The notes under the pieces were generated by a model. The model saw only the letters and a program-made list of their open reading frames with translations. It did not search any database and had not been told where the DNA came from. A DNA stretch of 64,000 bases from QHVT01 sp036399015 (GTDB taxonomy: Bacteria; Acidobacteriota; Thermoanaerobaculia; Gp7-AA8), in the NCBI GenBank assembly GCA_036399015.1, contig DASWNW010000124.1, positions 1 through 64,000 of the forward strand, read 5' to 3'. A program made the translations under genes and the position numbers. Positions 7,286-18,554 of the stretch are shown in pieces (position 1 is the first letter of the stretch; every line of letters starts with the position of its first letter).

Positions 7286-7639
7286 TTGCCAATCGAAGAT
7301 CGGGGAGGGCTCCAGCGCCAGCCGCAAGGACTGGTGGACATCCTCGACAAGATCCTGGACAAGGGGCTCGTGGTCGCGGGCGACGTGAAAGTGTCGCTTG
7401 CGAACGTGGAGCTGCTGACCATCCAGTTACGTCTTGTGATCTGCTCGATCGACAAGGCGGAGGCGATCGGCATCAACTGGTGGCGGTCCGACCGCTTCTA
7501 TTCGGCCGATGCCAGGGCGCTCCCCGCGCCCGATGAGTACGATGAGCTTCGGAACCGCATCGCCGAGCTCGAACGTCAACTGAACACCACTCGTGAGCTT
7601 CCTGCAGAGGGGAAGCCTGGAGAGAGGAAAGGCAGGTAA
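7286..7639 (+). CDS. gvpJ: Gas vesicle GvpJ-like minor structural protein
   Basis: A 117 aa GvpA-family protein with the core LVDILDKILDKGLVVAGDVKVSLANVELL and a second helix IQLRLVICSIDKAEAIG, then an extended charged, coiled-coil tail (ELRNRIAELERQL). The tail marks it as a GvpJ/S-type minor protein rather than GvpA. The TTG start is chosen because a strong AGGGGG site lies 6-7 bp upstream. The gene ends 3 bp before the gvpA start. Confidence 0.87.
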   Translation: MPIEDRGGLQRQPQGLVDILDKILDKGLVVAGDVKVSLANVELLTIQLRLVICSIDKAEAIGINWWRSDRFYSADARALPAPDEYDELRNRIAELERQLNTTRELPAEGKPGERKGR

Positions 7640-7642
7640 GTC

Positions 7643-7927
7643 ATGGCTGTCGAACGCGCCCCGGGCGGAACCAGTCTCATTGATGTCCTCGACCGAATTC
7701 TCGACAAGGGCATCGTCGTCGACGCATGGGTTCGCATTTCGCTCGTCGGCATCGATCTGATCACCGTTGAAGCTCGCGTCGTCATCGCGTCGATCGACAC
7801 GTACCTGAAGTACGCGGAAGCGGTCGGCATCACCTCCACCGTCGCCCGTCCGGCCCTCGGCCCGGGAGAAGGTGGCGGCGGCATGGGCAGCACCACCGTG
7901 CCGACGGGTGGGGCGTCGCGGTTGTAA
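7643..7927 (+). CDS. gvpA: Gas vesicle structural protein GvpA
   Basis: Main shell protein of gas vesicles, here 94 aa. The conserved core is visible: LIDVLDRILDKGIVVDAWVRISLVGIDLITVEARVVIASIDTYLKYAEAVG. The C-terminus is Gly/Thr/Pro-rich (GGGGMGSTTVPTGG), as in several bacterial GvpA proteins. A GGAAAGGCAGG region precedes the ATG. In this operon gvpA is last rather than first, and it is followed by a likely terminator. Because GvpA must be made in large amounts, a promoter or processing site close upstream, possibly in the preceding intergenic hairpin, would be expected but is not identified. Confidence 0.95.
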   Translation: MAVERAPGGTSLIDVLDRILDKGIVVDAWVRISLVGIDLITVEARVVIASIDTYLKYAEAVGITSTVARPALGPGEGGGGMGSTTVPTGGASRL

Positions 7928-7950
7928 CGCCTGAGCTTGGTCCCCTCCCG

Positions 7951-7980
7951 AGCGGCCTTCGTCACCGCGGAGGCCGCTTT
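7951..7980 (+). terminator. Candidate intrinsic terminator of the gas-vesicle operon
   Basis: A perfect 8 bp inverted repeat (AGCGGCCT and AGGCCGCT) around a 12 bp loop ends in TTT, 24 bp after the gvpA stop. The T-run is short, so termination may be partial. Confidence 0.6.
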
Positions 7981-8061
7981 CCTCCCGTGCCTCGACCGGC
8001 CCGCGCCTCGTCGTAGTAGTGTCGCGCTCGTCATCCGCGACCCGACAACGACGAGGTGTAC

Positions 8062-10761
8062 ATGGCTGTTCATCGTTTCCGGGTGGTCTTCGCCCTCGCG
8101 CTCGCTTTCCCGACGTCCGCCGCGACCTTCACCGTCACCAACCTGAACGACTCCGGCTCCGGGAGCCTTCGCGCCGCCGTGGAGTCGGCGAACGCCACTC
8201 CCGGCGCGGACACGATCGTCTTCCAGGATGGTCTCACCGGCACGATCGTCCTCACCGGCGGCGCGCTCGACGTCACTGACTCGCTCGACGTGCAGGGGCC
8301 GGGCTCCGGGGTCTTGACCATCGACGGCAACGATCAGTCCCGGATCTTCCTGATGGCGTCGTTCGAGCATGGCTTGACGAACGCCGTCTCCGGCCTGACG
8401 CTGACAGACGCCTGGGCCCTCGAGGGAGGCGCCGCGATCCTCAGCGTGCTCAACGACCTCACCCTCGCTGACGTGAAGGCGATCGACAACGTCTCCGGCG
8501 GCAGTGGCGGCGGTGTCTATTTCAGCGGGGGAACGCTGGTGGTGCAGGACTCCGTCTTCAGCGGGAACTTCGCCGAGAACGCCGTCAGCCCCTGCTTCGA
8601 ATTCGGCGACGTCGCGGGCGGACGCGGCGGCGGCCTGGCCATCGAGGACGCGGCCGGCGTCACCATCGATAACGTGACGTTCACCGGGAACGCCGCACGC
8701 TTCGACGGGGGCGGGCTCTCGGTGGTGATGAAGATGGATGCACCCGCCACGCTGACCATCACCGGCTCGACCTTTAGCGGCAACATCGCCGGTTACGCCC
8801 CCGAGTGCTACCCCGCCAGCGGTGGCGGCGCCTTCGTGGCGGGCATGGGGAACGACGACACGCTGGTCATCGAGGACTCGGCCTTCAGCGGGAACACCGG
8901 CGGAGGAGGGAACGCCGGCGGTCTGCTCCTCGGCGACCTGGATGTCCTCACCATCCGCCGCAGCACCGTTTCCGGCAACCATGCCACGAACGGCGACGGC
9001 GGTGGCCTGGTGCTCTCGAACAACGCCACGACCCTGCTGGAGAACGTGACCGTCGCCGCGAACGACGCCACCGGCAACGGCGGCGCGCTCACCGTCAGCG
9101 GCGCCGTCTCCACGGCCATTCGCCACTCCACGATCTCCGGCAACAGCGGGACCACGGGAGGCATCTACGCCTCCGGCAGCGCCGCGGTGACGTTGCGCAA
9201 CTCGATCGTGGCCAACGGGACGGTGAACGACCTCGCGAACGACGGGACCGCCTCCTTCGACGCTTCCTATACCGCCATCGAAACACCGGGCGCGGCGGCC
9301 ATCACGGACAACGGTGGAAATCTGACCGGCATCGACCCGCAGTTGGGGGCGCTGCAGAACAACGGGGGGCCGACGCTGACGATGATGCCGGCGGCCGGCT
9401 CGCCGGTGCTCGACGCGGGAGATCCGTCCTTCACCGCGCCTCCATCGACGGACCAGCGCGGCTTCACCCGCGTCGTCAGTACGCTGGACATGGGCTCGGT
9501 CGAATACGACCCGCCCGGCGACGGCGGCACGCTCGCGCTCACGTCCGCGACCTACAGCGTCGACGAGGACGGCGGCAACGTCACCATCACCGTCACGCGC
9601 ACCGGCGGCTCCAGCAATGCCGTGAGCGTCGACTATGCCACGAGCGCCGGGACGGCGGTCTCGCCCGCCGACTTCGACTCCGCCAGCGGCACGCTGAACT
9701 GGGGCGACGGGGACTCCGCCAGCAAGTCGTTCCAGGTCGCGATCGTCGATGACTCCGTGTACGAGGGAAGCCAGACCTTCGGGATCTCCCTCAGCGTGGT
9801 CACCGGCGGCGCCTCGCTCGGCACCAGTTCCGCGATCGTCACGGTTGCCGACGATGAACCGTTTCCCTCGCTCAGCATCAACAACGTCTCCCATTTCGAG
9901 GGAAACGGCGGCACGACCAAGGCCTACCAGTTCACGGTGACGCTGACGCCGCAGAGCGCCTCGGTCGTCACGGTCAATGTCTCCACCGCGTCCGGCACTG
10001 CGGCCAGCGGCGCGGATTTCTCGCCGCTGAGCGCGAACCTCAGCTTCGCCGCCGGCGTCACCTCGCAGAACGTCAACGTCACGGTACTCGGCGACAACTC
10101 CGGAGAATGGGACGAGACCTTCACGGTGGTCCTCGCTTCTCCGAGCCAGGCCACGCTGGGAACGCCGGCCGGCACAGGGACGATCCAGAACGACGATCCA
10201 CCGCGGCCGCCGACCGGCTTCAGTGCCACCGCGACCGCGCCGTCTACCGTCAGCCTCACCTGGACGGCCGGAATCGCCGCGGCTTCCTACCAGGTGGAGC
10301 GGCAGTCGACGAGCGGCGGTCCGTTCGTCCTGATCGGCTCGCCGGGCGGGACGACATTCAACGACACGACCGTTTCCGCGAATACCTCGTATCGCTACCG
10401 GGTCCGCAGCGTGAATCCCTTCGGGCTCTCCGCCTACAGTGCGGTCGACCTCGCGACTACGGTCGTCCTCACCGATTCGCTGCTGACGGGCGGTGTGCGG
10501 GTGAAGGCGGTCCACGTGACCGAGCTCCGGACCATGGTGAACGCCGTGCGCGCCTTCTCCGGCCTCCCCGCGGCGACGTTCACCGACGCGTCGCTGGTGG
10601 GGACGAAGATCAAGGCGATTCACCTCACGGAGTTACGGACCGCGCTCGACGCGGCCGCGGCGGGAGCGGGACTCCCGTCGGGCGGCTACACCAACCCGTC
10701 CCCTGCGGGTGTGGTGGTGAAGGTGGTGCACTTCCAGGAGCTGAGGAATCGGGTGAAGTAG
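8062..10761 (+). CDS. Secreted beta-helix protein with Calx-beta, fibronectin III and ELR repeats
   Basis: An 899 aa exported protein, starting with a signal peptide ending near Ser-Ala-Ala. A parallel beta-helix region of the choice-of-anchor type follows (TVTNLNDSGSGSLRAAV to about residue 470), rich in S-G-N turns. Two Calx-beta-like domains (about 490-590 and 600-705) and one fibronectin type III domain (about 715-800) come next. The C-terminus has three copies of a VKAVHVTELR-like motif, each followed by a helix; I associate such ELR repeats with surface proteins of environmental bacteria. The ATG is preferred over a GTG two codons upstream because of GAGG 5 bp before it. It is probably a cell-surface or secreted adhesive or structural protein; no catalytic motif is seen. 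Confidence 0.82.
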   Translation: MAVHRFRVVFALALAFPTSAATFTVTNLNDSGSGSLRAAVESANATPGADTIVFQDGLTGTIVLTGGALDVTDSLDVQGPGSGVLTIDGNDQSRIFLMASFEHGLTNAVSGLTLTDAWALEGGAAILSVLNDLTLADVKAIDNVSGGSGGGVYFSGGTLVVQDSVFSGNFAENAVSPCFEFGDVAGGRGGGLAIEDAAGVTIDNVTFTGNAARFDGGGLSVVMKMDAPATLTITGSTFSGNIAGYAPECYPASGGGAFVAGMGNDDTLVIEDSAFSGNTGGGGNAGGLLLGDLDVLTIRRSTVSGNHATNGDGGGLVLSNNATTLLENVTVAANDATGNGGALTVSGAVSTAIRHSTISGNSGTTGGIYASGSAAVTLRNSIVANGTVNDLANDGTASFDASYTAIETPGAAAITDNGGNLTGIDPQLGALQNNGGPTLTMMPAAGSPVLDAGDPSFTAPPSTDQRGFTRVVSTLDMGSVEYDPPGDGGTLALTSATYSVDEDGGNVTITVTRTGGSSNAVSVDYATSAGTAVSPADFDSASGTLNWGDGDSASKSFQVAIVDDSVYEGSQTFGISLSVVTGGASLGTSSAIVTVADDEPFPSLSINNVSHFEGNGGTTKAYQFTVTLTPQSASVVTVNVSTASGTAASGADFSPLSANLSFAAGVTSQNVNVTVLGDNSGEWDETFTVVLASPSQATLGTPAGTGTIQNDDPPRPPTGFSATATAPSTVSLTWTAGIAAASYQVERQSTSGGPFVLIGSPGGTTFNDTTVSANTSYRYRVRSVNPFGLSAYSAVDLATTVVLTDSLLTGGVRVKAVHVTELRTMVNAVRAFSGLPAATFTDASLVGTKIKAIHLTELRTALDAAAAGAGLPSGGYTNPSPAGVVVKVVHFQELRNRVK

Positions 10762-10769
10762 CCGGAAGC

Positions 10770-10814
10770 GTTGCCAGGGGCTCTCCCGGCAACCGGCAAC
10801 GGTCAACCGGGAAC
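10770..10814. repeat. Asymmetric inverted heptamer repeat, CGGCAAC type (locus A5)
   Basis: One left unit (GTTGCCA) is followed, after 10 bp, by four inverted units (CGGCAAC, CGGCAAC, GGTCAAC, CGGGAAC). It lies between the convergent beta-helix and S9 peptidase genes and touches the stop codon of the latter. The right arm is much longer than the left. Confidence 0.8.
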
Positions 10815-12790
10815 TACTGTTTCAACCACCTGTCGAACCAGTCGCCTACCGTCTGAAACCAGAGCCTCGAGTTCTGCGGCTTCAGCACCCAGTGGCCTTC
10901 ATCGGGGAAGTAGAGCAGCCGCGAGGGGACTCCGCGGCGCTGCAGGGCGGTGAAGAGCTGCAGGCCCTCTCCGATCGGGACGCGGAAATCGAGCTCGCCG
11001 TGCGTCACGAGCGTCGGTGTGGCGAAGTTCTTCACGAACCGGTGCGGCGACCACTTCTCGTAATCGGTGGGATCGTCCCAATAGGGGCCGCCGAACTCCC
11101 AGTCGGTGAACCAGAGCTCTTCGGTCACGCCCGCCATCGACTCCAGGTTGTAGACGCCGGCGTGGGAGACGAGCGCCTTGAAGCGGTTCGAGTGGCCGAG
11201 GATCCAGTTGACCATGTAGCCGCCGTAGGAGCCGCCGGCGGCGCCGAGGCGTGAGCCGTCGACGAACGGCATGGCGGCGAGCTTGTCGACGCCGTTCATG
11301 ATGTCGGTGTAGACGCGTCCCGCCCAGTCGCGCGAGATCTGCTCGACGAACTGCTGCCCGAAGCCGGACGAGCCGCGCGGGTTCGGCATCACGATCACGT
11401 AGCCGCGCGCCGCGAACACCTGCGGGTTCCAGCGGTACGACCAGGAGTCGCTCCAGGCGCCCTGCGGTCCGCCGTGGATCAGCACGATGGCGGGGTACTT
11501 CTTCGAGGGATCGAAGTTCGGCGGCTTCACCAGGTGCGCCTGGATCTGCGCGCCGTCCGCCCCCTCCCACCACACATCCTCGGTCGTGCCCATGGCGATC
11601 CGCGCGAGCAGCGCGTCGTTGTCACGCGTCAGCCGCGTCAGCTTGCCGTTCCGCGTCAGCGAGTAGATGTCCGCCGGGCGGCGGAGCGTGGAGAGGTTGA
11701 AGTAGATCGTCTTCGAGTCGGGCGCGACGTCGACCATCGACGCGGAGCCGCTGTTGTCGAGCAGCGTCGCGCGGCCGTCGAGCGCGATCTCGTACAGCGC
11801 GTTCTTCCCTTTCAGCGGCGCCTCGACGAACAGCGACTTCGAGTCGTTCGACCAGACCGCCTCGGAGATCCAGTTCGGGAAGTCGGCCGCGATGCGCCGC
11901 GACTGCCCGGCGGCGCGGTCGTACAGCCAGAGCTCCCAGAGGTCCGACTCGAAGCCGTTGCGCGACTGCGAGCGGTAGGCGATGTAGCGCCCGTCGGGCG
12001 AATAGCTCGGTGACGTGTCGGCGCCGGTGCGTGAGGTGATCCGCCTCACCTCGCCGCCCGTCAGCGGGACGAGGTAGAGATCGGAGTTCGTGGAGCGCTC
12101 CGGATTCGGATCGACGTTGCGGGCGTAGACCAGCTCCTCGCTGTCGGGCGAGACGTCGAACTCGTGGCCGCCGCTGACCGAGAACGGCGGCGCGTCGAAG
12201 GCGCCGGGAGTGAGATCGCGCACGCTCCCGGTGAGCGGGACGAAAAGGATGTGCGAGCGCGTCGGCTCCTGCCACGAGTTCCAGTGGCGGTAGAGGAGCG
12301 AGTCGATGATGCGCGCGTTGGTTCCCCCCGTCGAGGGCCCCTTCTGCTCCACGTCGACGGTGGAGACGAGCACGAGGCCGGAGCCGTCCGGCACCCACGT
12401 CACCTCGCCCGCCCCTCCGGGGAGGCTGGTCAGCTTGCGCGACGTGCCGCGCGCGACGTCGTGGAGGTAGACCTGCTTCGCGCCCCCCTCGCGGTTCGAG
12501 ACGTAGGCGAGCGTCTTTCCGTCCGGCGACCAGGCCGGCCCCTCGTCCTGCTTCGTGCCGTCGGTGAGCTGCTTCGACGCGGCGGAGCCGTCGGCAGGGA
12601 TCAAATAGATCGCACTCTTGCGGTAGTTGCCCGGCAGGTCGATGTTGCTTGCGGCAAACGCGATCCACTTCCCGTCCGGCGACACCTTCGGCGCGCCGAT
12701 GCGGCGCATGCCGGCGAGGTCTTCGAACGTCATGGGGCGCTGCGCGTTCGCGGTCAGCGCGAGGAGGAGGACGAACAAGATTCTCTTCAT
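10814..12790 (-). CDS. Secreted S9-family prolyl oligopeptidase-like peptidase
   Basis: Exported serine peptidase of 658 aa in the acylaminoacyl/dipeptidyl-peptidase S9 group. A signal peptide (MKRILFVLLLALTANA) precedes a beta-propeller with WD40-like/PD40 repeats (SPDGKW, SPDGKT, SPDGRY). The C-terminal alpha/beta hydrolase domain has the nucleophile in GGSYGG (about residue 520), the Asp in GELDFRV (about 600) and the His in DEGHWV (about 632). The start overlaps the upstream membrane gene by 4 bp, so the two are likely co-transcribed. Role: breakdown of peptides outside the cytoplasm. Confidence 0.93.
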   Translation of the reverse strand: MKRILFVLLLALTANAQRPMTFEDLAGMRRIGAPKVSPDGKWIAFAASNIDLPGNYRKSAIYLIPADGSAASKQLTDGTKQDEGPAWSPDGKTLAYVSNREGGAKQVYLHDVARGTSRKLTSLPGGAGEVTWVPDGSGLVLVSTVDVEQKGPSTGGTNARIIDSLLYRHWNSWQEPTRSHILFVPLTGSVRDLTPGAFDAPPFSVSGGHEFDVSPDSEELVYARNVDPNPERSTNSDLYLVPLTGGEVRRITSRTGADTSPSYSPDGRYIAYRSQSRNGFESDLWELWLYDRAAGQSRRIAADFPNWISEAVWSNDSKSLFVEAPLKGKNALYEIALDGRATLLDNSGSASMVDVAPDSKTIYFNLSTLRRPADIYSLTRNGKLTRLTRDNDALLARIAMGTTEDVWWEGADGAQIQAHLVKPPNFDPSKKYPAIVLIHGGPQGAWSDSWSYRWNPQVFAARGYVIVMPNPRGSSGFGQQFVEQISRDWAGRVYTDIMNGVDKLAAMPFVDGSRLGAAGGSYGGYMVNWILGHSNRFKALVSHAGVYNLESMAGVTEELWFTDWEFGGPYWDDPTDYEKWSPHRFVKNFATPTLVTHGELDFRVPIGEGLQLFTALQRRGVPSRLLYFPDEGHWVLKPQNSRLWFQTVGDWFDRWLKQ

Positions 12791-14385
12791 TGGATGTACC
12801 CCAGCGATTTCAGGTTCTCGTAGTACTCGTCGTTCAACTGCTGCGTGGCGCCGGCGGTGGCGCGCGGGCCGTAGGTGGCGATCCTCTGCTGCGCGGTGCC
12901 GCCCGGCATTTCCTTCGAGGCCGGGAAGCCGAGGTTCTCGAGCAGGAGCGGGGCCACGTCCCAGGCCATGTGGGCATCGAGCCGCCGCGTGGACGCCATG
13001 ACCGCCGAGCCGAGCTGTCCCTCGCCCGGCATGCCGACCAGCACCACGTCGTAGCCGCGCCGCTTGGTGATGCGCAGGAGGTTCCGGAGGTTCTCCAGCG
13101 CCCGCAGCGACGAGGCGAGCTGCGTCGACTGGTCGGTCTGCTGCCGGTTGAGGATCACGTCGAGCGCGGGGAGGTAGACGGTGGCGAAGCGCGGCCTGTG
13201 GGTGTCGAGCTCCTTCACGAAGGCGATCGTCGCCAGGGAGTCGACGCGCAGGGCGTCGCCGCGGGCGTCGCTGAAGATCGTCTCCGGACCGACGACGTGC
13301 AGGCCCGCCTCGTTCGAGCTGGCGGAGGCCCACCAGTTCACGGCGATGCTGGGCACGCCGCGCTCGGCGAAGATCTCCCAGATGTAGTCGCGGCGGCGGA
13401 CGGTCGGCGGCAGCGGCTCGCGGCGGGCGATGCCGAGGGCCGGCGCGATCGTCATCAGGATGAAGTCGGCCTGGGAGATCCGCTGCAGCACGTGACGTCC
13501 GCCGCGGAAGCGCACCCCCTCGATGGCGCGTACACCGTGGTGCTCGGTGCGCACGCCGGTGCCGACGGAAGCCCAGCGCTCGGTGGTGGAATCGCCGCGG
13601 ATCGCGGAGATCTGCAACTCGAACGGCATCTCCCGGACGATGTCCGGGCGGGAGCGGTAGATGTCGTACGTCAGGCCGTCGACCGCGATGAACGCCACGT
13701 TCGCCGTCGTCGGCGTGGTCACGACCATCGGCTCGAGCTCGAAGCGCTCCCGCTCCGCGTAGGCCGGCACGAACAGGAGCGCGATCAGCGCCGCCGCCGC
13801 AACTGCCATCGGCGCGCCGCGCCGCTTCTGATGGATGGCGGGGACGCGTTGCAACTCGTAAATCGAGAACGACAGGAGCGCCGCCGACACCACGATGGTC
13901 GCGACGAGGAAGAAGATCACGGCCAGGATTACGCCGACGATCAGCTCCGTCAGGGGCGGCGCGGTGTCGAAGCGGTACCACCAGATCGCGAACGGCGCGA
14001 CGAGCAGTGCGCCGGCGGCGAAGGAGATCGCCAGCAGCGCACGCGGCCCTTCGATCGGCAGCGCCGGCCTCACTTTCAGGATCAGCGCGATCGCGACCAC
14101 GACCGCGAAGGCGAAGACCAGCCAGGCCGCCGCGTATGTAAGAAAGAGACCGAGCGTCTCCAGCGCGTTCAGCGGATAGTTCCTGAAGACCATCACCGCG
14201 GCGAACGGCAGGGCGCCGAAGACGGCGAGGAGCACCGCGGCCTTGAGCGCGACGGTCGCCAGCTCCTGCCAGAACGCGCGCGAGCTCCAGGGGTCGAGCG
14301 CGAACCAGCGCTCGATGCCGTGGGTGAGGTAGCCGCGCTCCCGCAACTGATTGCGGAGGGACTCGACGTCGGACATCGGCGGCAT
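12787..14385 (-). CDS. Membrane protein with alkaline-phosphatase-like (phosphodiesterase/sulfatase fold) domain
   Basis: A protein of about 532 aa with a cytoplasmic N-terminus. Five or six hydrophobic segments lie in the first ~210 residues. The large C-terminal domain has the pattern of type I phosphodiesterase/AlkP-superfamily proteins (VAFIAVDGLTYDI, then GTGVRTEHHGVRAIEG, later YLPALDVI and AHMAWDVAPLLLENLGFP). The metal-site Asp after VAFIAVDG is present, but I cannot confirm the full set of metal ligands. Starts at 14385 or 14376 are both plausible; codons further upstream belong to a repeat. It is probably the first gene of a two-gene operon with the S9 peptidase. Substrate unknown. 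Confidence 0.7.
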   Translation of the reverse strand: MPPMSDVESLRNQLRERGYLTHGIERWFALDPWSSRAFWQELATVALKAAVLLAVFGALPFAAVMVFRNYPLNALETLGLFLTYAAAWLVFAFAVVVAIALILKVRPALPIEGPRALLAISFAAGALLVAPFAIWWYRFDTAPPLTELIVGVILAVIFFLVATIVVSAALLSFSIYELQRVPAIHQKRRGAPMAVAAAALIALLFVPAYAERERFELEPMVVTTPTTANVAFIAVDGLTYDIYRSRPDIVREMPFELQISAIRGDSTTERWASVGTGVRTEHHGVRAIEGVRFRGGRHVLQRISQADFILMTIAPALGIARREPLPPTVRRRDYIWEIFAERGVPSIAVNWWASASSNEAGLHVVGPETIFSDARGDALRVDSLATIAFVKELDTHRPRFATVYLPALDVILNRQQTDQSTQLASSLRALENLRNLLRITKRRGYDVVLVGMPGEGQLGSAVMASTRRLDAHMAWDVAPLLLENLGFPASKEMPGGTAQQRIATYGPRATAGATQQLNDEYYENLKSLGYIQ

Positions 14386-14389
14386 GCTA

Positions 14390-14461
14390 GAACACGGAAC
14401 GAGGAACACGGAACACGGAACGCAATCGTTCTACCTTCCGTGTTCTACGTTCTCCGTTTCG
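14390..14461. repeat. Inverted heptamer repeat, GAACACG/GTTCTAC type (locus A6)
   Basis: Five GAAC-type units in 7 bp phase (GAACACG, GAACGAG and variants, 14390-14424) are followed after only 3 bp by GTTC-type units (GTTCTAC, CTTCCGT, GTTCTAC, GTTCTCC). It lies between two divergent genes, so it is in the region that must hold both promoters. Confidence 0.87.
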
Positions 14462-14500
14462 GAATACAGGCTTCAATGCGGCGTTGTACCCCCCGGGTCC

Positions 14501-15328
14501 ATGGACTCCACAACTTCCGGGCGGCGCTCGCTGCCCAAACTCCTCTCAGGTCTGATCCTGCTCCTCGGCGTCTGGGCGCTGAAGGCGAAAGGTGTGTTCC
14601 TGCTCCTGTTCGAAAAGGTGCGGGTGCTCTTCGTCAATCCGTTCGAGGGGTTCGGGGCGATGCAGTACGCGATCGCCGGCGGCTCGTTCGCCGTCACCAT
14701 CGCCGCCTACACCACCCGCTGGCCGCTGGCGGTGGTGGTCGGCTTCGTCGTCATCACGCTCATCCATGAGATCGGGCACGCGGTGGCCATCCGGGCGAAG
14801 GGGCTGCGCACCGGGTTCATGGTCTTCATCCCCTTCATCGGCGGCGCCGTGACGCTCAAGGATCAGCCGCGCACCGCGTACGACGACGCCCTGATCGGCC
14901 TCGCCGGCCCGTTCGCCGGCACGATCGCGTCGCTCTGGTGTCTTCAGATCTACAAGTGGCTGCACGACCCGCTCTGGCTCCTGATCGCCTTCCTCGGCTT
15001 CGCGCTGCAGCTCATCAACCTGCTGCCGATCGGGATGCTCGACGGCGGGCGCATCTCCGCCGCGATCACGAAGTGGATGTGGGTCTTCGGCGGCGGCGCG
15101 CTGGTCTACAAGGTCTGGGACCAGCCGAACCCGCTGACCATCCTCATCCTCGTGCTGGCGGCGTTTCAGGTGTACGCCTCGATCGTCCGGGAGGCGACCG
15201 ATGCGGCGTTCTACGAGGTGAGCGGCGCGCAGAGGGCGGCAATTGCCATCCTCTATTTCGCGTTAGTCATTTTTCTGGGACACCAGGCGTACATGACGTA
15301 CGACCGCCTGGAACAGCTCAGGCACTGA
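14501..15328 (+). CDS. Site-2-protease-like M50 family membrane metalloprotease
   Basis: A 275 aa integral membrane protein with the zinc motif HEIGH (about residues 89-93) in a transmembrane helix and the second motif MLDGGRI (about 178-184) downstream, as in site-2 proteases. At least five hydrophobic segments are visible. There is no PDZ domain, so it belongs to the compact type. Proteases of this family cut substrates within the membrane, often in signalling. The ATG used follows the repeat; longer in-frame starts would translate repeat sequence. No obvious substrate partner lies next to it. Confidence 0.88.
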   Translation: MDSTTSGRRSLPKLLSGLILLLGVWALKAKGVFLLLFEKVRVLFVNPFEGFGAMQYAIAGGSFAVTIAAYTTRWPLAVVVGFVVITLIHEIGHAVAIRAKGLRTGFMVFIPFIGGAVTLKDQPRTAYDDALIGLAGPFAGTIASLWCLQIYKWLHDPLWLLIAFLGFALQLINLLPIGMLDGGRISAAITKWMWVFGGGALVYKVWDQPNPLTILILVLAAFQVYASIVREATDAAFYEVSGAQRAAIAILYFALVIFLGHQAYMTYDRLEQLRH

Positions 15329-15372
15329 GTTTTGATACCCTACCGGTTCCTCGGGGGAACTGTTTCGACCTG

Positions 15373-15624
15373 ATGAGCATCTGTTTCTTCATCGCCATCG
15401 CACTGGGCGTGCTCACCGACGCGGCTGCCGCCCGTCCGGTGCTCGCCAGCGTCGCCGTGGTCCGCGACTCGCGCCGCACCCGGCGGGCGCTGCGGGCGGC
15501 GCCGGTGCGTTTCCGGCGCGATGCGGACGCTCCCCGGCCGCGATTCCTCCCCCTCTCCATCCGCCGCATCCTCGCGCCGCTCACCGGCGCCGCATCGCCG
15601 CGCGCTCCCGCGCCGCACTGCTGA
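15373..15624 (+). CDS. Small ORF upstream of secA, possible secreted or regulatory peptide
   Basis: An 83-codon frame begins with a hydrophobic, signal-like segment (MSICFFIAIALGVLTDAAAA). It continues as an Arg-rich chain and ends SPRAPAPHC. It stops 67 bp before secA. No family is recognised and no strong ribosome site is near the ATG (a GGGGGA lies about 13 bp upstream). It may be spurious, because open frames are easy in this GC-rich DNA. However, a short exported leader directly upstream of secA recalls SecM-type control of secA; this is inference only. Confidence 0.35.
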   Translation: MSICFFIAIALGVLTDAAAARPVLASVAVVRDSRRTRRALRAAPVRFRRDADAPRPRFLPLSIRRILAPLTGAASPRAPAPHC

Positions 15625-15691
15625 GGTTTCCCCTCCTTCAGCCCGGCGCGGTCGTTGCTGCGCACTTTTTTCCTGAATTGAGAGGATCCCC

Positions 15692-18445
<2,754 letters not shown>

Positions 18446-18470
18446 GCCGGCTCCGTCACGCGGCGGCGTG

Positions 18471-18535
18471 CTCCCTGGAGCGACGGGCTCTCAGCCCGTC
18501 GCGTTACCGGGCTGAGAGCCCGGTACTCCAGAGGG
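18471..18535. repeat. Double-hairpin repeat, CTGGAG-GACGGGCT type (locus B2)
   Basis: The left arm (18471-18500) is almost identical to the left arm at 4198. The right arm (18506-18535) is its inverted partner with an ACCGGGCT core. Each arm has an internal palindrome around CTC or GAG. It separates secA and proC and could serve as a transcription attenuator, though no T-run follows. Confidence 0.87.
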
Positions 18536-18554
18536 CAACGCGCGCGGGGGAGCG

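Noticed and set aside
7576..10623. A long open frame of about 1015 codons on the minus strand opposite the beta-helix gene
   Set aside because: High GC leaves few stops. The translation is rich in Arg, Gly and Val with no family motif, and the plus-strand gene has a signal peptide and clear domains.
12791..13981. N-terminal extension of the S9 peptidase through the upstream gene
   Set aside because: The peptidase has its own signal peptide at 12790, and the upstream region encodes a membrane protein in another frame.
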